Below, one piece after another: positions 1 to 8,456 of a DNA stretch of 64,000 bases (position 1 is the first letter of the stretch; every line of letters begins with the position of its first letter). The position numbers and the translations under genes were made by a program. The notes under the pieces are model-generated. The model saw nothing but the letters and a program-made list of their open reading frames with translations. It was not told the DNA's origin and made no database searches. The stretch lies in assembly GCF_959029255.1 (NCBI RefSeq), contig NZ_CAUFUE010000007.1, positions 1 to 64,000 on the forward strand. Direction: 5' to 3'. This stretch comes from an uncultured Bacteroides sp. GTDB taxonomy: Bacteria; Bacteroidota; Bacteroidia; Bacteroidales; Bacteroidaceae.

Positions 1-38
1 TAATCAGAGGGTCCTTGGTTCAAGTCCAAGAGGAAGAG
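1..38 (+). tRNA. tRNA, 3' part only (cut by window start)
   Basis: The first 38 bases fold as the 3' half of a tRNA: a T-arm with stem CTTGG/CCAAG around the loop TTCAAGT (14-30), a 7-base acceptor strand (31-37) and a G discriminator (38). CCA is not encoded. By standard numbering base 1 would be anticodon position 36 (U), so the codon would begin with A (Arg, Lys, Thr, Asn, Ile, Met or Ser), but the identity cannot be settled without the 5' half. The variable loop is short, which argues against Ser. Confidence 0.8.
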
Positions 39-40
39 CA

Positions 41-76
41 AAAAGGTTCGTCATTGCGGCGGACCTTTTTTGTTTT
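41..76 (+). terminator. Rho-independent terminator of the tRNA
   Basis: A 12-bp stem (41-52 with 58-69, two G-U pairs) with the loop ATTGC is followed by a T-rich run. It lies two bases after the tRNA end, so it probably ends the tRNA transcript. Confidence 0.75.
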
Positions 77-826
77 CAATCTTTCCTATCTTATCTGTTT
101 AACATAGATTTAAGTTAAGGCTTGACGCACCAGTCTGTCAAATTGATTTTCAAACAAAACTTATCAGGCGCTTTCTGAGTCTAAATCACCCGTTTTACTG
201 ACACACCTGCTTTCTAAAAAGCCCGAAACAGAACGAAAGTGTACGATTTAAAGCATAAATAAGCGACGTTTCTACCAAATATCCACTGATTTTGCGTTTT
301 CCGAAGGAGGGATATTAACTTCCCACACGAGAGATATTAACTTCCAGCGCGAGGGATGTTAACTTCCAGCACGAGGGATGTTAACTTCTCTCCCGGGAAA
401 GATGAACACTTCTCCGGGAAATGCCCTTTTTCTCGCGGGAAGAGAGCGTTTTTGCATGGGCAGCCGGCTATTTCCCATCTATTTGAGTTGTGCATATTTC
501 TGTATTCCGCTATTCATGAGAAAGATACCGATTTTCGTTCGCGTATTTTCACTCGCACCTGCCAACGGGTGGAAATATGCAATTCTCGGGATGCGGGAAA
601 TACAAAGTGTCATTTATATCTGATTATGCAAAGGTAAAGTCAAAACGGCCACAACTAATGCCGAGGCGGCTCTCTTTAGGAGCCCTAAAATAGATACATA
701 TCCCCATTTATTTTCTACTGCCCATATATTTATAGAAAAATCGATAGGGAATATAATTAAAAGTCCGGTCTTTATATACGAGAATCACAAAAAGCGACTA
801 CTTTTATCTCTAAAAACATAAACAAA
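77..826. other. Intergenic stretch, no convincing gene
   Basis: About 750 bases lie between the tRNA terminator and the first protein gene. Two overlapping open frames at 356-637 and 378-623 start inside a tandem repeat, have no homology I recognise and look like chance frames. The only structure I see is the 22-bp tandem repeat at 307-416. A weak -7-like box TACTTTTA sits near 800, upstream of the 827 gene. Confidence 0.6.
307..416. repeat. 22-bp tandem repeat, 4 copies plus a degenerate fifth
   Basis: Units start at 307, 329, 351 and 373, each exactly 22 bases, of the form GAGGGATGTTAACTTCCAGC plus two variable bases. The next 22 bases (395-416) are a decayed copy keeping GAxGxxAACxCTTCT. 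The conserved core is GATRTTAACTTC. It is not coding. A second array with the same period but different sequence lies at 57725-57812. Confidence 0.85.
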
Positions 827-1429
827 ATGAAAACTCATTTATCTATTATTGTCTTCCTTTTATTCTTAGGAACATTATGCAAAGCGCAGGAAATGCCCGT
901 ATCCCCTAAAAATAACTTTCTGCACCATGAACTTTCCATAGGTTACGGCTTCCTCCCCATCAGCGATGGGCAGAGCATGGTGGAAGAAACCATCTTCCCG
1001 GTTCTTTCCTTCGGTGCCTATCAACGCAAAAAGACAAACTATTACGGGGCATTAAACATCAACTACATGTACCGGTTTAATCGTAAAATCAACCTGGGAG
1101 TCACCGGCGGAATAACCGGAAACAAAGGATACAGAAGCAGCGTCTATACCGACAATTACAACATAAAAGATAATAGATTCTATCTTTACATACTGCCTAC
1201 TTTCCGCTATCATTGGTTTACGCGCCCCAATTTCTCGCTCTATTCCTCGGTAGGATTAGGAGCCTATTTCCTCAACAATACTATAAATGACAAAGTCTAT
1301 CACCGTACAAGATTCGCTTATCAGGTCAATTTTCTAGGTATTGAATACGGTAAACGCTTTGCCTTTTTTACCGAATTCGGAATAGGCTATACGGGAGCAA
1401 TTATGATTGGCGGTCGCTACCGCTTCTGA
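827..1429 (+). CDS. Outer-membrane beta-barrel-like protein, function unknown
   Basis: The 200-residue product begins with a clear Sec signal peptide (hydrophobic residues 5-18, cleavage after CKA). The rest alternates polar and aromatic residues (YGFLPIS, YMYRFNR, YLYILPTFRYHW), typical of a small outer-membrane barrel, and ends in RYRF with the C-terminal Phe recognised by the Bam machinery. I do not recognise a specific family. The gene stands alone and converges on the comF-like gene with only 5 bases between stop codons. The start at 827 is the first ATG before the signal peptide. Confidence 0.75.
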   Translation: MKTHLSIIVFLLFLGTLCKAQEMPVSPKNNFLHHELSIGYGFLPISDGQSMVEETIFPVLSFGAYQRKKTNYYGALNINYMYRFNRKINLGVTGGITGNKGYRSSVYTDNYNIKDNRFYLYILPTFRYHWFTRPNFSLYSSVGLGAYFLNNTINDKVYHRTRFAYQVNFLGIEYGKRFAFFTEFGIGYTGAIMIGGRYRF

Positions 1430-1434
1430 AAAAA

Positions 1435-2139
1435 TCAGGAACCGGCCATCGCAAGGGTCAATATACTGATACGAATACCGTCTATGCCCAGAAAAGTATC
1501 GGCACAGGCGGTTATAGTAGCCCCTGTGGTCAAAACATCATCCACAATAAGGATATGCCTTCCTGCAAATCGTTCGGGACAACGAAGCCGGAAAATGCCG
1601 TCTACGTTCTCCCAGCGTTCATAAGTCGATTTGCGAGTTTGCGTTTCCGTATGTTTTTTACGCATTACGGAGGAAGTATCTATAGGAATACCCGTTACGG
1701 AAGAGACTCCCCGGGCAATACATTCACTCTGGTTATATCCACGCATGCGCTGTTTGCGGGGATGCAATGGAACAGGTACTATAACATCGACCCCGGAAAA
1801 GAAATCCGCCAGTGCCAATTCCGCCGCCATGAAACGCCCCATCGCTTCGCCAATATCTTTTCTTCCGCCATACTTCAACTGATGCAGGACACGACGGAAA
1901 TCACTCCCTTTACGATAGAAGAAATAGGAAGTGGCGCGTTCCAAAGGGATTTTTCCCCAAAACATACGTTCTACGGGATTGTCTTTTACACAATGATAGT
2001 TTGTACGCGGCATATCCATATTGCACCGCATGCAAATGACCTCTTCACCCTCCTGCATCGGAGAACCACACACCGCACACTGGCGCGGGAATAAGAGTTG
2101 AAGAAAAGATAAGAACCAAGTTTTAAATGTGTTTTCCAT
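1435..2139 (-). CDS. comF: ComF family phosphoribosyltransferase-like protein
   Basis: The 234-residue protein has the ComF layout: an N-terminal four-cysteine zinc ribbon (RQCAVCG and VICMRCN, residues ~19-40) and a C-terminal type I phosphoribosyltransferase domain with the PRPP-binding loop ILIVDDVLTTGAT near residue 200. ComF proteins are linked to DNA uptake in naturally competent bacteria; in Bacteroides the role is not established. It is the last gene of a three-gene run on this strand (lipoprotein, inositol-phosphatase-like, comF) with gaps of about 15 bases, so it is probably co-transcribed with them. Confidence 0.85.
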   Translation of the reverse strand: MENTFKTWFLSFLQLLFPRQCAVCGSPMQEGEEVICMRCNMDMPRTNYHCVKDNPVERMFWGKIPLERATSYFFYRKGSDFRRVLHQLKYGGRKDIGEAMGRFMAAELALADFFSGVDVIVPVPLHPRKQRMRGYNQSECIARGVSSVTGIPIDTSSVMRKKHTETQTRKSTYERWENVDGIFRLRCPERFAGRHILIVDDVLTTGATITACADTFLGIDGIRISILTLAMAGS

Positions 2140-2154
2140 AGCAAAAATATAACT

Positions 2155-2958
2155 TTACATATCCAGCGGAGGCACCTCCTTGATAAGATTCAAAAACACC
2201 GGATGCAACGGTCCGTTGGTAGCTATGACATGATGCCCGTCCATAAAAAATCCATTACCATAAAAGTCCGTTACTTTTCCTCCCGCCTCCAACGCAATAA
2301 GCGCCGCAGCCGAATAGTCCCATTTACCCAAGAACGCTTCCAACCAACCGTCAAAACGCCCCGCCGCCACATAGCAGATAGCCAATGCCGCCGAGCCCGT
2401 CATACGTATACCCGCAACCTTACCATACAATTCATGTATCAAGTGTTCTCCGGTACGCGCATATTGTTCGGAATTATAAGGAAGTTCCGTCACCACAAAA
2501 GCATCTTCTATACTCTGTACGGGCGAAACCTGTATCCGCTCCCCATTTGCGTAAGCGCCTCCGCCCTGCCAGGCATAGAAACATTCGTTACGACAAGGGT
2601 CATAGACAACGCCCAGCAACAATTCCTTTTTGGTTCGCAAAGCGATGCTCACACAATAGGGTGCATTATCATGAATATAATTCGTTGTTCCGTCCAATGG
2701 GTCTACCACCCAGCAATAAGGTTCATCACGATAAACTGCCGACCCTTCTTCCACAATGAACCCGGCTTCGGGAAGCAGCGCTTTAAGCGCCGCTACAACC
2801 CTCTTTTCAGATTCTTTGTCTACATAAGAAACATAATCATGCGCATGCTTCTCTTCCACTACCTCCCGGCGGAAACCTTTCCGTTCCTCCTTCAAGAAAT
2901 ATCCCGTTTCACGGGCTATGTGACAAACCTCTTCGGTTAAAGCTTTTAAATCTTCCAT
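2155..2958 (-). CDS. Inositol monophosphatase family phosphatase
   Basis: The 267-residue product carries the metal-binding signatures of the Li-sensitive phosphatase family: an EE pair (FIVEEGS), the WVVDPLDGTTNY motif near residue 85, and WDYSAAALIALEAGG near residue 215 in place of the usual WDxAAG. It should hydrolyse a sugar or inositol phosphate, or act like CysQ on 3'-phosphoadenosine phosphate; sequence alone does not choose between these. It is the middle gene of the run 3425-1435. The ATG at 2958 lies 14 bases after the lipoprotein stop. Confidence 0.85.
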   Translation of the reverse strand: MEDLKALTEEVCHIARETGYFLKEERKGFRREVVEEKHAHDYVSYVDKESEKRVVAALKALLPEAGFIVEEGSAVYRDEPYCWVVDPLDGTTNYIHDNAPYCVSIALRTKKELLLGVVYDPCRNECFYAWQGGGAYANGERIQVSPVQSIEDAFVVTELPYNSEQYARTGEHLIHELYGKVAGIRMTGSAALAICYVAAGRFDGWLEAFLGKWDYSAAALIALEAGGKVTDFYGNGFFMDGHHVIATNGPLHPVFLNLIKEVPPLDM

Positions 2959-2972
2959 GCCTTCGGATTTAT

Positions 2973-3425
2973 TTATTCAGCCTGTTTATAGATGAGTTTA
3001 CCTCGCTGGCTGACAGTCCATTCACCATTTTCCTGACGTACATTCTTCGTATCGTCATCTTCCACATTCCAGGCATATCCACCGGCAGGAAGGCCGCGAC
3101 GATCGAGAATTTCATTCGGAGCACCCTCTTTCGAGAAGAAGAGCTCCACTTGCGTAGAGTCCGGGCTGAATACCAAGAACAAGATATTCTGAGCATCAGT
3201 CACCGAGGTCATGCGAATACCTTTTTCCCACAAACGGATACAGTCTTTCTGCACTTCACACCAGGTATATCCGGCAGAAGCAATACAGCCATGTTCGTCT
3301 TTATCGTTTCCGACCATAGCCGTTTTCTCAACTTCATTTTCCGTTTCCGCCGTTTTCTCACGACCACCTCCACAGCTCGCCAACAAAAGGCAAACGCACA
3401 TCAAATAAAAAGATTTCTTTTTCAT
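2973..3425 (-). CDS. Small lipoprotein, function unknown
   Basis: The 150-residue product has a lipoprotein signal peptide with lipobox LLASC (Cys18), followed by GGG and an acidic linker, then a compact domain containing two Cys (CIASAGYTWCEVQKDC region). No catalytic motif is evident. It is the first gene of a three-gene set with the phosphatase and comF-like genes, preceded by a TAnnTTTG box at 3458-3465. Confidence 0.75.
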   Translation of the reverse strand: MKKKSFYLMCVCLLLASCGGGREKTAETENEVEKTAMVGNDKDEHGCIASAGYTWCEVQKDCIRLWEKGIRMTSVTDAQNILFLVFSPDSTQVELFFSKEGAPNEILDRRGLPAGGYAWNVEDDDTKNVRQENGEWTVSQRGKLIYKQAE

Positions 3426-3457
3426 ACTTATAGTTTAGTTAAATTATCAATCAACGG

Positions 3458-3465
3458 CAAAGGTA
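3458..3465 (-). promoter_or_regulatory. Bacteroides -7 box (TACCTTTG) for the lipoprotein operon
   Basis: On the minus strand TACCTTTG matches the Bacteroides sigma-ABfr -7 consensus TAnnTTTG, 33 bases upstream of the ATG at 3425. No clear -33 TTTG is seen. Confidence 0.5.
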
Positions 3466-3547
3466 AAAAGAAAAAAACAATCAACCCATTTTACATCCTA
3501 TAATCGAGGATAACTTTTTTGTATAAACAAGATAGCCCGTAAAAGCG

Positions 3548-3555
3548 TATCTTTG
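3548..3555 (+). promoter_or_regulatory. Bacteroides -7 box (TATCTTTG) for the esterase gene
   Basis: TATCTTTG fits TAnnTTTG and lies 28 bases before the ATG at 3584. A TTTG at 3518-3521 is somewhat too far for an ideal -33 element. A purine-rich AAAGGAG lies just before the start codon, unusually good for Bacteroides. Confidence 0.5.
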
Positions 3556-3583
3556 TTAATAGATAACAAAGAAAGGAGATATC

Positions 3584-4363
3584 ATGTTGAAGAAATTAAT
3601 AGCTATTACATTAGAAAATAACAAACGCCGGGAATTGGATTTGATGACAGCGGACAACAGCCATATCATAGAATTTATGGAACAAGCGCCTGAAGGCACA
3701 TTACTGCTCTTTCTGCCGGAAGCCCAAACGGAAAAAGCCATCATCATGTGTCCGGGCGGAGGTTTCCGCCAAGTAAACCTGCAACACGAAGGAGGTGACT
3801 ACGCTGCATGGTTCGATGCGCAAGACATCACCTACGCCGTTTTAAAATACCGCCTGCCCGAAGGCAACCATCTGGCAACTTCAGAAGATATTACACGCGC
3901 CATCCATCTTTTACGCCAAGGCATAGAGGAGAAACATTTCCAGAAAATCGGTGTTCTCGGCGCTTCCATCGGCGGATATATGGCAGCTTATGCCGGGGTT
4001 TCCCACCTCGCAGATTTCCAGGCATTGCTCTATTCTGTCATCAGCATGGAAAGCGCATTGACGCATTTACCATCCCGCCAACGGATGTTCGGCAAAGAAC
4101 TTACCGAAGCGGAAGAACGTGCTTTTTCTTTGCAATATCAGGTTGATGAGAATACAGCTCCGGCTTTTATCGCCGCTGCTGAAGATGACCCTGCCGTCAA
4201 TCCGATGAACAGCCTCATCTATGCAGAAACGTTACTGAGAAACCATGTCCCGGTATCCCTGCACATCTACCCTGATGGTGGGCACAGTTTCGGTTTCAAA
4301 GACAGTTTCCCCTACAAAAAGAATTATCTGGAAGAACTGAAAAAATGGCTTATGACATTATAA
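3584..4363 (+). CDS. Alpha/beta hydrolase (esterase-like)
   Basis: The 259-residue protein has an alpha/beta-hydrolase core: an oxyanion-hole segment CPGGGFRQVN (~residue 50), the nucleophile elbow GASIGG (GxSxG, ~residue 128), an acidic residue in AAEDDPAVNP and the histidine in DGGHSFGF near the C-terminus. It most resembles the BD-FAE / xylan esterase-like group. No signal peptide is seen, so it is probably cytoplasmic and acts on small acyl esters or peptides; the substrate cannot be inferred. It converges with the exonuclease gene 13 bases away. Confidence 0.8.
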   Translation: MLKKLIAITLENNKRRELDLMTADNSHIIEFMEQAPEGTLLLFLPEAQTEKAIIMCPGGGFRQVNLQHEGGDYAAWFDAQDITYAVLKYRLPEGNHLATSEDITRAIHLLRQGIEEKHFQKIGVLGASIGGYMAAYAGVSHLADFQALLYSVISMESALTHLPSRQRMFGKELTEAEERAFSLQYQVDENTAPAFIAAAEDDPAVNPMNSLIYAETLLRNHVPVSLHIYPDGGHSFGFKDSFPYKKNYLEELKKWLMTL

Positions 4364-4376
4364 ACGCAGCCGACGC

Positions 4377-4868
4377 TTAGAGCACGCGTCTTGCTATCCA
4401 AGCACACGCCTCGGCATCTGCCAGGGCATGATGGTGTTGCTCCAGCCGGTATCCGCAACATGCCGCCACTGTGTGTAGCTGATAATTGGGAAGTCCTTTA
4501 ATGGCGCGCCGCGAAGCTTGCAAAGTACAGCAAAAATCATAGTCAGGATAATCCATGCTATAAGTTTTGAAAACCGCTTTCAGGCAACTCTCATCAAAAG
4601 CCTTGTTATGGGCTACAAGGGTCAATCCTTCAATCCGGGGAGCAATCTCCTGCCATACGGTAGGGAAAATCGGAGAATGGGCGGTATCCGCCAAAGTCAA
4701 CCCATGTACACGGGTATTCCAATAGGTGTAGTATTCCGGTTCAGGACGAATAAGGCTGTAGTAGTTATCCACAATCTCACCATCCCGCACTATGACTATC
4801 CCGACACTGCATACGCTGGTACGCTGTTCGTTGGCTGTTTCAAAATCAATAGCGGCAAAAGTATCCAT
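4377..4868 (-). CDS. DEDDh 3'-5' exonuclease (DNA polymerase III epsilon-like)
   Basis: The 163-residue protein is little more than an exonuclease domain: ExoI DFET (residues 8-11), ExoII with VAHNKAFDESCL (~residue 105) and ExoIII HHALADAEA (~residue 146), giving the D-E-D-D-h set. Small stand-alone proteins of this kind trim DNA or RNA 3' ends and may proofread or act in repair. It has its own promoter box at 4887-4894 and is monocistronic. Confidence 0.85.
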   Translation of the reverse strand: MDTFAAIDFETANEQRTSVCSVGIVIVRDGEIVDNYYSLIRPEPEYYTYWNTRVHGLTLADTAHSPIFPTVWQEIAPRIEGLTLVAHNKAFDESCLKAVFKTYSMDYPDYDFCCTLQASRRAIKGLPNYQLHTVAACCGYRLEQHHHALADAEACAWIARRVL

Positions 4869-4886
4869 AAGGGGAATTTAGGTTTT

Positions 4887-4894
4887 CAAAGATA
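4887..4894 (-). promoter_or_regulatory. Bacteroides -7 box (TATCTTTG) for the exonuclease gene
   Basis: On the minus strand TATCTTTG lies 18 bases upstream of the ATG at 4868, matching TAnnTTTG. It also separates this gene from the tolC-like gene ending at 4905. Confidence 0.5.
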
Positions 4895-4904
4895 AAAAGA
4901 AAAA

Positions 4905-6230
4905 TTAGTCTATCAAAGAATGACAAGAATAGAATGATAACACTCTCTTTTTTAACAAATAAGTATACTTGGCTTGCGACTGTTTGGAAAGAGCGTCCGC
5001 CAGTTTCATTTTTATTTCGTTATATTCGTACACAGCCGACTTTCCGGCAGTATACTTTTCCAATGCATACCGGTGCGCTTCCTGATTGGCTGCCACAGCC
5101 TTCATAGACGATTTATATCTTTCAAAGGCGGTTACAGCATCGGCGTAAGCTTTCTCAATATCCTTATACAATGTCTTCCTTTCATTTTCCAAAGATAGTC
5201 CGGCATTATTTTCTTCTATTCTGGCAGCCCGCACTTGATTCCGTGTTGAGAATCGGTCGAAAAGTGGAATACTCACCGTGAGATAGATGCTTTTCTGCAT
5301 ATTATTGTCAAACTGGTTTTTAAAAGACTGGCTCAATCCGCTACCGTAATAATAATATCCCGTACTGACACCTGCTCCCAAAGATAATACAGGATAATAT
5401 CCCGACTTGGCAACCCTCACATCTTTAGATTTACTTTGTAACGAATAATAGGCTTGTTTTATCTGGGGCATGCAACTCAAAGCCGAGTTATAAACGTTTT
5501 CCGGGTTCATAGATTCTATAGCGGATATATTTTTATCTACAGAATCTATGTCGAACCGACCATTTCCCGGCAATTCCATCAACTGCATCAAATCCAACAA
5601 GGCAAGCCGGAGTGAATTTTTCGATTCGGTTGCGGTCAACTCATCATCGGCCAGTTGAGCCCTTACATCATATAACTGGGACTGTGCAGCCTTTCCATTT
5701 TCAATCAAAAGTTTAGTTCGTTCCTCCTGCTCTTCCGTCAGTCTGATTTGCCCTTGTGCAATCCGGTAAATCTCTTTATCCAACAAGATTTGAAAATAGG
5801 CACTAGTAATATTCAGAGATAAATTATTTTCAATAAGCTCTTTATTTGCTTCTGCCGCCAACAAATCAAACTTATTCCGGGCGATGGAAGAACTTGTCTT
5901 AAATCCTGTAAAAAGGGGCAGTTCCGCACTTATGGAAAAGGAAGAACTTTGTATGTTACTATCCTCATACGTATTATTCTGATTCAGCGACCTGCCAAAA
6001 GCAAACTTCTGCGAAGCGCCTGCCTTCACATCCGGCAAAAAACTATTTCTCAAGGTATTCCTTTCCACCTTCAAACTTTTAATCTGATTCTGGCTCTGTT
6101 TTACTTCGACATTATGCTGCACCGCATAGTCGATACATTGTTCAAGCGTCCACTTTTTGTTTTGGGCAGATACATTTCCAAGGTTCATAAGAGCCGTAAC
6201 AGCTACCCATACAAATATCAATTTCTTCAT
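4905..6230 (-). CDS. TolC family outer-membrane channel of the peptide exporter
   Basis: The 441-residue product has a signal peptide (cleavage near VSAQ, residues 20-23) and the TolC pattern of two long helical repeats with amphipathic strands (WTLEQCIDYAVQHN at the start, SAELPLFTGFKTS and TVSIPLFDRFSTRNQ as the paired strand motifs). It would form the trimeric duct across the outer membrane. It is the last gene of the operon HlyD-PCAT-TolC, 25 bases after the ABC gene, so it completes a type I secretion system for the GG-leader peptides encoded upstream. No hairpin terminator is visible between it and the exonuclease gene. Confidence 0.9.
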   Translation of the reverse strand: MKKLIFVWVAVTALMNLGNVSAQNKKWTLEQCIDYAVQHNVEVKQSQNQIKSLKVERNTLRNSFLPDVKAGASQKFAFGRSLNQNNTYEDSNIQSSSFSISAELPLFTGFKTSSSIARNKFDLLAAEANKELIENNLSLNITSAYFQILLDKEIYRIAQGQIRLTEEQEERTKLLIENGKAAQSQLYDVRAQLADDELTATESKNSLRLALLDLMQLMELPGNGRFDIDSVDKNISAIESMNPENVYNSALSCMPQIKQAYYSLQSKSKDVRVAKSGYYPVLSLGAGVSTGYYYYGSGLSQSFKNQFDNNMQKSIYLTVSIPLFDRFSTRNQVRAARIEENNAGLSLENERKTLYKDIEKAYADAVTAFERYKSSMKAVAANQEAHRYALEKYTAGKSAVYEYNEIKMKLADALSKQSQAKYTYLLKKRVLSFYSCHSLID

Positions 6231-6255
6231 AAAAATGTCGTTATTAATAGATTAA

Positions 6256-8421
6256 TCATTCAAGTAAATCAAACTGTTCATTCCAGAGCCGGTTGTATAT
6301 ACCGCCGGAACTGCAAAGTTCCCGGTGCGTCCCCGTTTCCGTGACCAGTCCTTTGTCAATTACAACAATAGTATCTGCATTCTTAACCGTACTCAGCCGG
6401 TGCGCAATGACAAGTATCGTTTTCCCCTTTTGCGCCAACGCATTCAGCGTCTGTTTCACGTAGCGTTCTGATATGGAGTCCAACGAAGAGGTAGCTTCAT
6501 CGAATATCAGTATTTCCGGTTCTTTATACAATGCACGGGCAATGGCTATGCGCTGCCGTTCACCACCCGACAAAGAGGCACCATGCTCGCCAATGTAGGT
6601 CATATAACCATTAGGCAGCTTCTCTATAAACTCTTTCAAACCCAACTGCTCCACCAAGTCCACAATACGTTTCATGTCCGGTTGTAAATCACCTACCGCA
6701 ATGTTTTCGATAATCGTTCCGGCAAACAACTCAATCTGTTGCGGAACCGTACCTATCCACCTGCGAAGGCTCTTGTTATCAATCTGGGCTATATCATAAT
6801 CACCGATACGGATACGTCCGGCCTGAATGGGATAAATATGTTGAAGCAATGACACCAACGTTGTTTTGCCCGAACCACTCTCACCGATTACCGCCGTTGT
6901 TTTACCCTTCTCTATCTTAAGGTTCAAACCGTTGAACACTTCCTTACGAGAACCGTATCGGAATGATACATTCTCAAAAGTTATATCATCCACCATACCC
7001 GGCTCCAATACTATTTTCCGGCTATCATCTTGTTCACGTTCCAAGTCCATAATCTGAAATAGACGATCGGCAGCAATCAAAGCGTCCTGAATAGTCTGGT
7101 TAGAAGAAATCAACGAGCCTATGGGAGAAATGACGTAACTAATCAAAGAATAAAACACCATCAATGCACCCGGCGTCAACTCCTGATTGACTACCAACAG
7201 ACTACCCAGCCACAATACGGCAATGGTAATGGCCGTAGATACAAACTGAATGCCCCCTTGCGCCACGATAGAACCATAAATGCTACGGAACGTGTTTTTC
7301 AACAGATGCACAAAGCGAGTTTCTGTTTTCAGGTTTGCAAATTCCTCTATCCCAAAGCGTTTGATGGTAGAAATAGAGTTTATTGATTCAACAAGTTGCG
7401 ACTCCAAGTCGGCACTGCTCTCCATGATACTTCGTTGATATTTACGATTCAACTTATTAAATCCCCAGAAAATCAATAGAAACAAAGGTGCAGATGCCAA
7501 AGTTACCAAAGCCAGTTCCCAGGAATAGACAAACATCAGGCATACAGAAAACAAAAGAATCATGATGTTCACTACTAAATCGAGTGATACATTATTAATG
7601 AAGTTCCGGATTTTCACCGCATCGTTCACGCGTGAGATAATCTCCCCCACACGCATCGTATCAAAAAATTGTTGCGGCAAGGTCAATAAGTGTTTGTAAT
7701 AGCCCAAAATCAATGCCGCATCAATCCGTTGCCCCGTCTTCAACGCCAGAATACTTTTCATTGCCCCGATAAACGTTCGCAACAGTAAGATGAAAATCAT
7801 GATTACACCCATCAGATTAAGCAGATTGATATTCTTATCCACCAATACATAATCCGTAATCTTGCCTACATAAATCGAAGTAGCCAGTCCTAAAATACTA
7901 TAGACTAATGCCCCAAAGACCGCCTGAAGCATTACACTTTTATGAGGTGCAAGCAGCGAAAAAAACTTTTTCGTCATACTGGTTTTCATTTTACCTCTTT
8001 TAAAAGTTTCTTCCGGTTCCATCAATACCAATACACCGGTCCATATCTTTTGGAATTCTTCATTTGTCACTCTATGCATTCGCCCGTCACCGGGATCCAT
8101 ATACGTGATATATTCTTTCTCAACTTTATAAACCACCACAAAGTGTTGGAGCTGCTCATGTACAATCACATGCGCTATGGTAGGTTTCGGCACTATTTTC
8201 AAACCTTCAAACTTCGCTCTTACTCCCTTAGCCGACAAGCCTAACTTGTTAGCTGCCTCAATCAATCCCAACACATTTGTCCCCTTTTGGTCTGTAAACG
8301 CATACTGGCGGATACGTGCCACCGGAAATTGTAAACCATAATATGCACAGATTGAAGCCAAACAGGCCGCACCACAATCCGTTATATCGTGCTGTTTAAT
8401 TCTAATACATTTCTTATACAT
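6256..8421 (-). CDS. Peptidase-containing ABC transporter (C39 protease, PCAT)
   Basis: The 721-residue protein starts with a C39 double-glycine peptidase domain: oxyanion Gln10, catalytic Cys16 in QHDITDCGAAC, His93 (LQHFVVVY) and Asp109 (YMDPGDG). Five or six membrane helices follow (residues ~160-440), then an ABC ATPase with Walker A GESGSGKTT, signature LSGGERQRIAIARAL, Walker B ILIFDEATSSLD and the H-loop AHRLST. The catalytic triad is intact, so it should cleave leaders after GG and export the peptides. Substrates are very likely the seven GG-leader genes at 10150-11753. It lies between HlyD and TolC genes in one operon. Confidence 0.95.
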   Translation of the reverse strand: MYKKCIRIKQHDITDCGAACLASICAYYGLQFPVARIRQYAFTDQKGTNVLGLIEAANKLGLSAKGVRAKFEGLKIVPKPTIAHVIVHEQLQHFVVVYKVEKEYITYMDPGDGRMHRVTNEEFQKIWTGVLVLMEPEETFKRGKMKTSMTKKFFSLLAPHKSVMLQAVFGALVYSILGLATSIYVGKITDYVLVDKNINLLNLMGVIMIFILLLRTFIGAMKSILALKTGQRIDAALILGYYKHLLTLPQQFFDTMRVGEIISRVNDAVKIRNFINNVSLDLVVNIMILLFSVCLMFVYSWELALVTLASAPLFLLIFWGFNKLNRKYQRSIMESSADLESQLVESINSISTIKRFGIEEFANLKTETRFVHLLKNTFRSIYGSIVAQGGIQFVSTAITIAVLWLGSLLVVNQELTPGALMVFYSLISYVISPIGSLISSNQTIQDALIAADRLFQIMDLEREQDDSRKIVLEPGMVDDITFENVSFRYGSRKEVFNGLNLKIEKGKTTAVIGESGSGKTTLVSLLQHIYPIQAGRIRIGDYDIAQIDNKSLRRWIGTVPQQIELFAGTIIENIAVGDLQPDMKRIVDLVEQLGLKEFIEKLPNGYMTYIGEHGASLSGGERQRIAIARALYKEPEILIFDEATSSLDSISERYVKQTLNALAQKGKTILVIAHRLSTVKNADTIVVIDKGLVTETGTHRELCSSGGIYNRLWNEQFDLLE

Positions 8422-8456
8422 AACTTATCTCTGTTTTTTATCCTAATTTATCCAAT

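Noticed and set aside
307..416. Possible CRISPR array
   Set aside because: The 22-bp units abut directly with no spacers, and no cas genes are present. The array at 57725-57812 is rejected for the same reason.
356..637. Open frames of 93 and 81 codons on the plus strand
   Set aside because: They begin inside the 22-bp tandem repeat, lack a promoter or recognisable domain and overlap each other in different frames.
2203..2940. 245-codon plus-strand frame opposite the inositol phosphatase gene
   Set aside because: Shadow frame; the minus strand carries intact metal-binding motifs.
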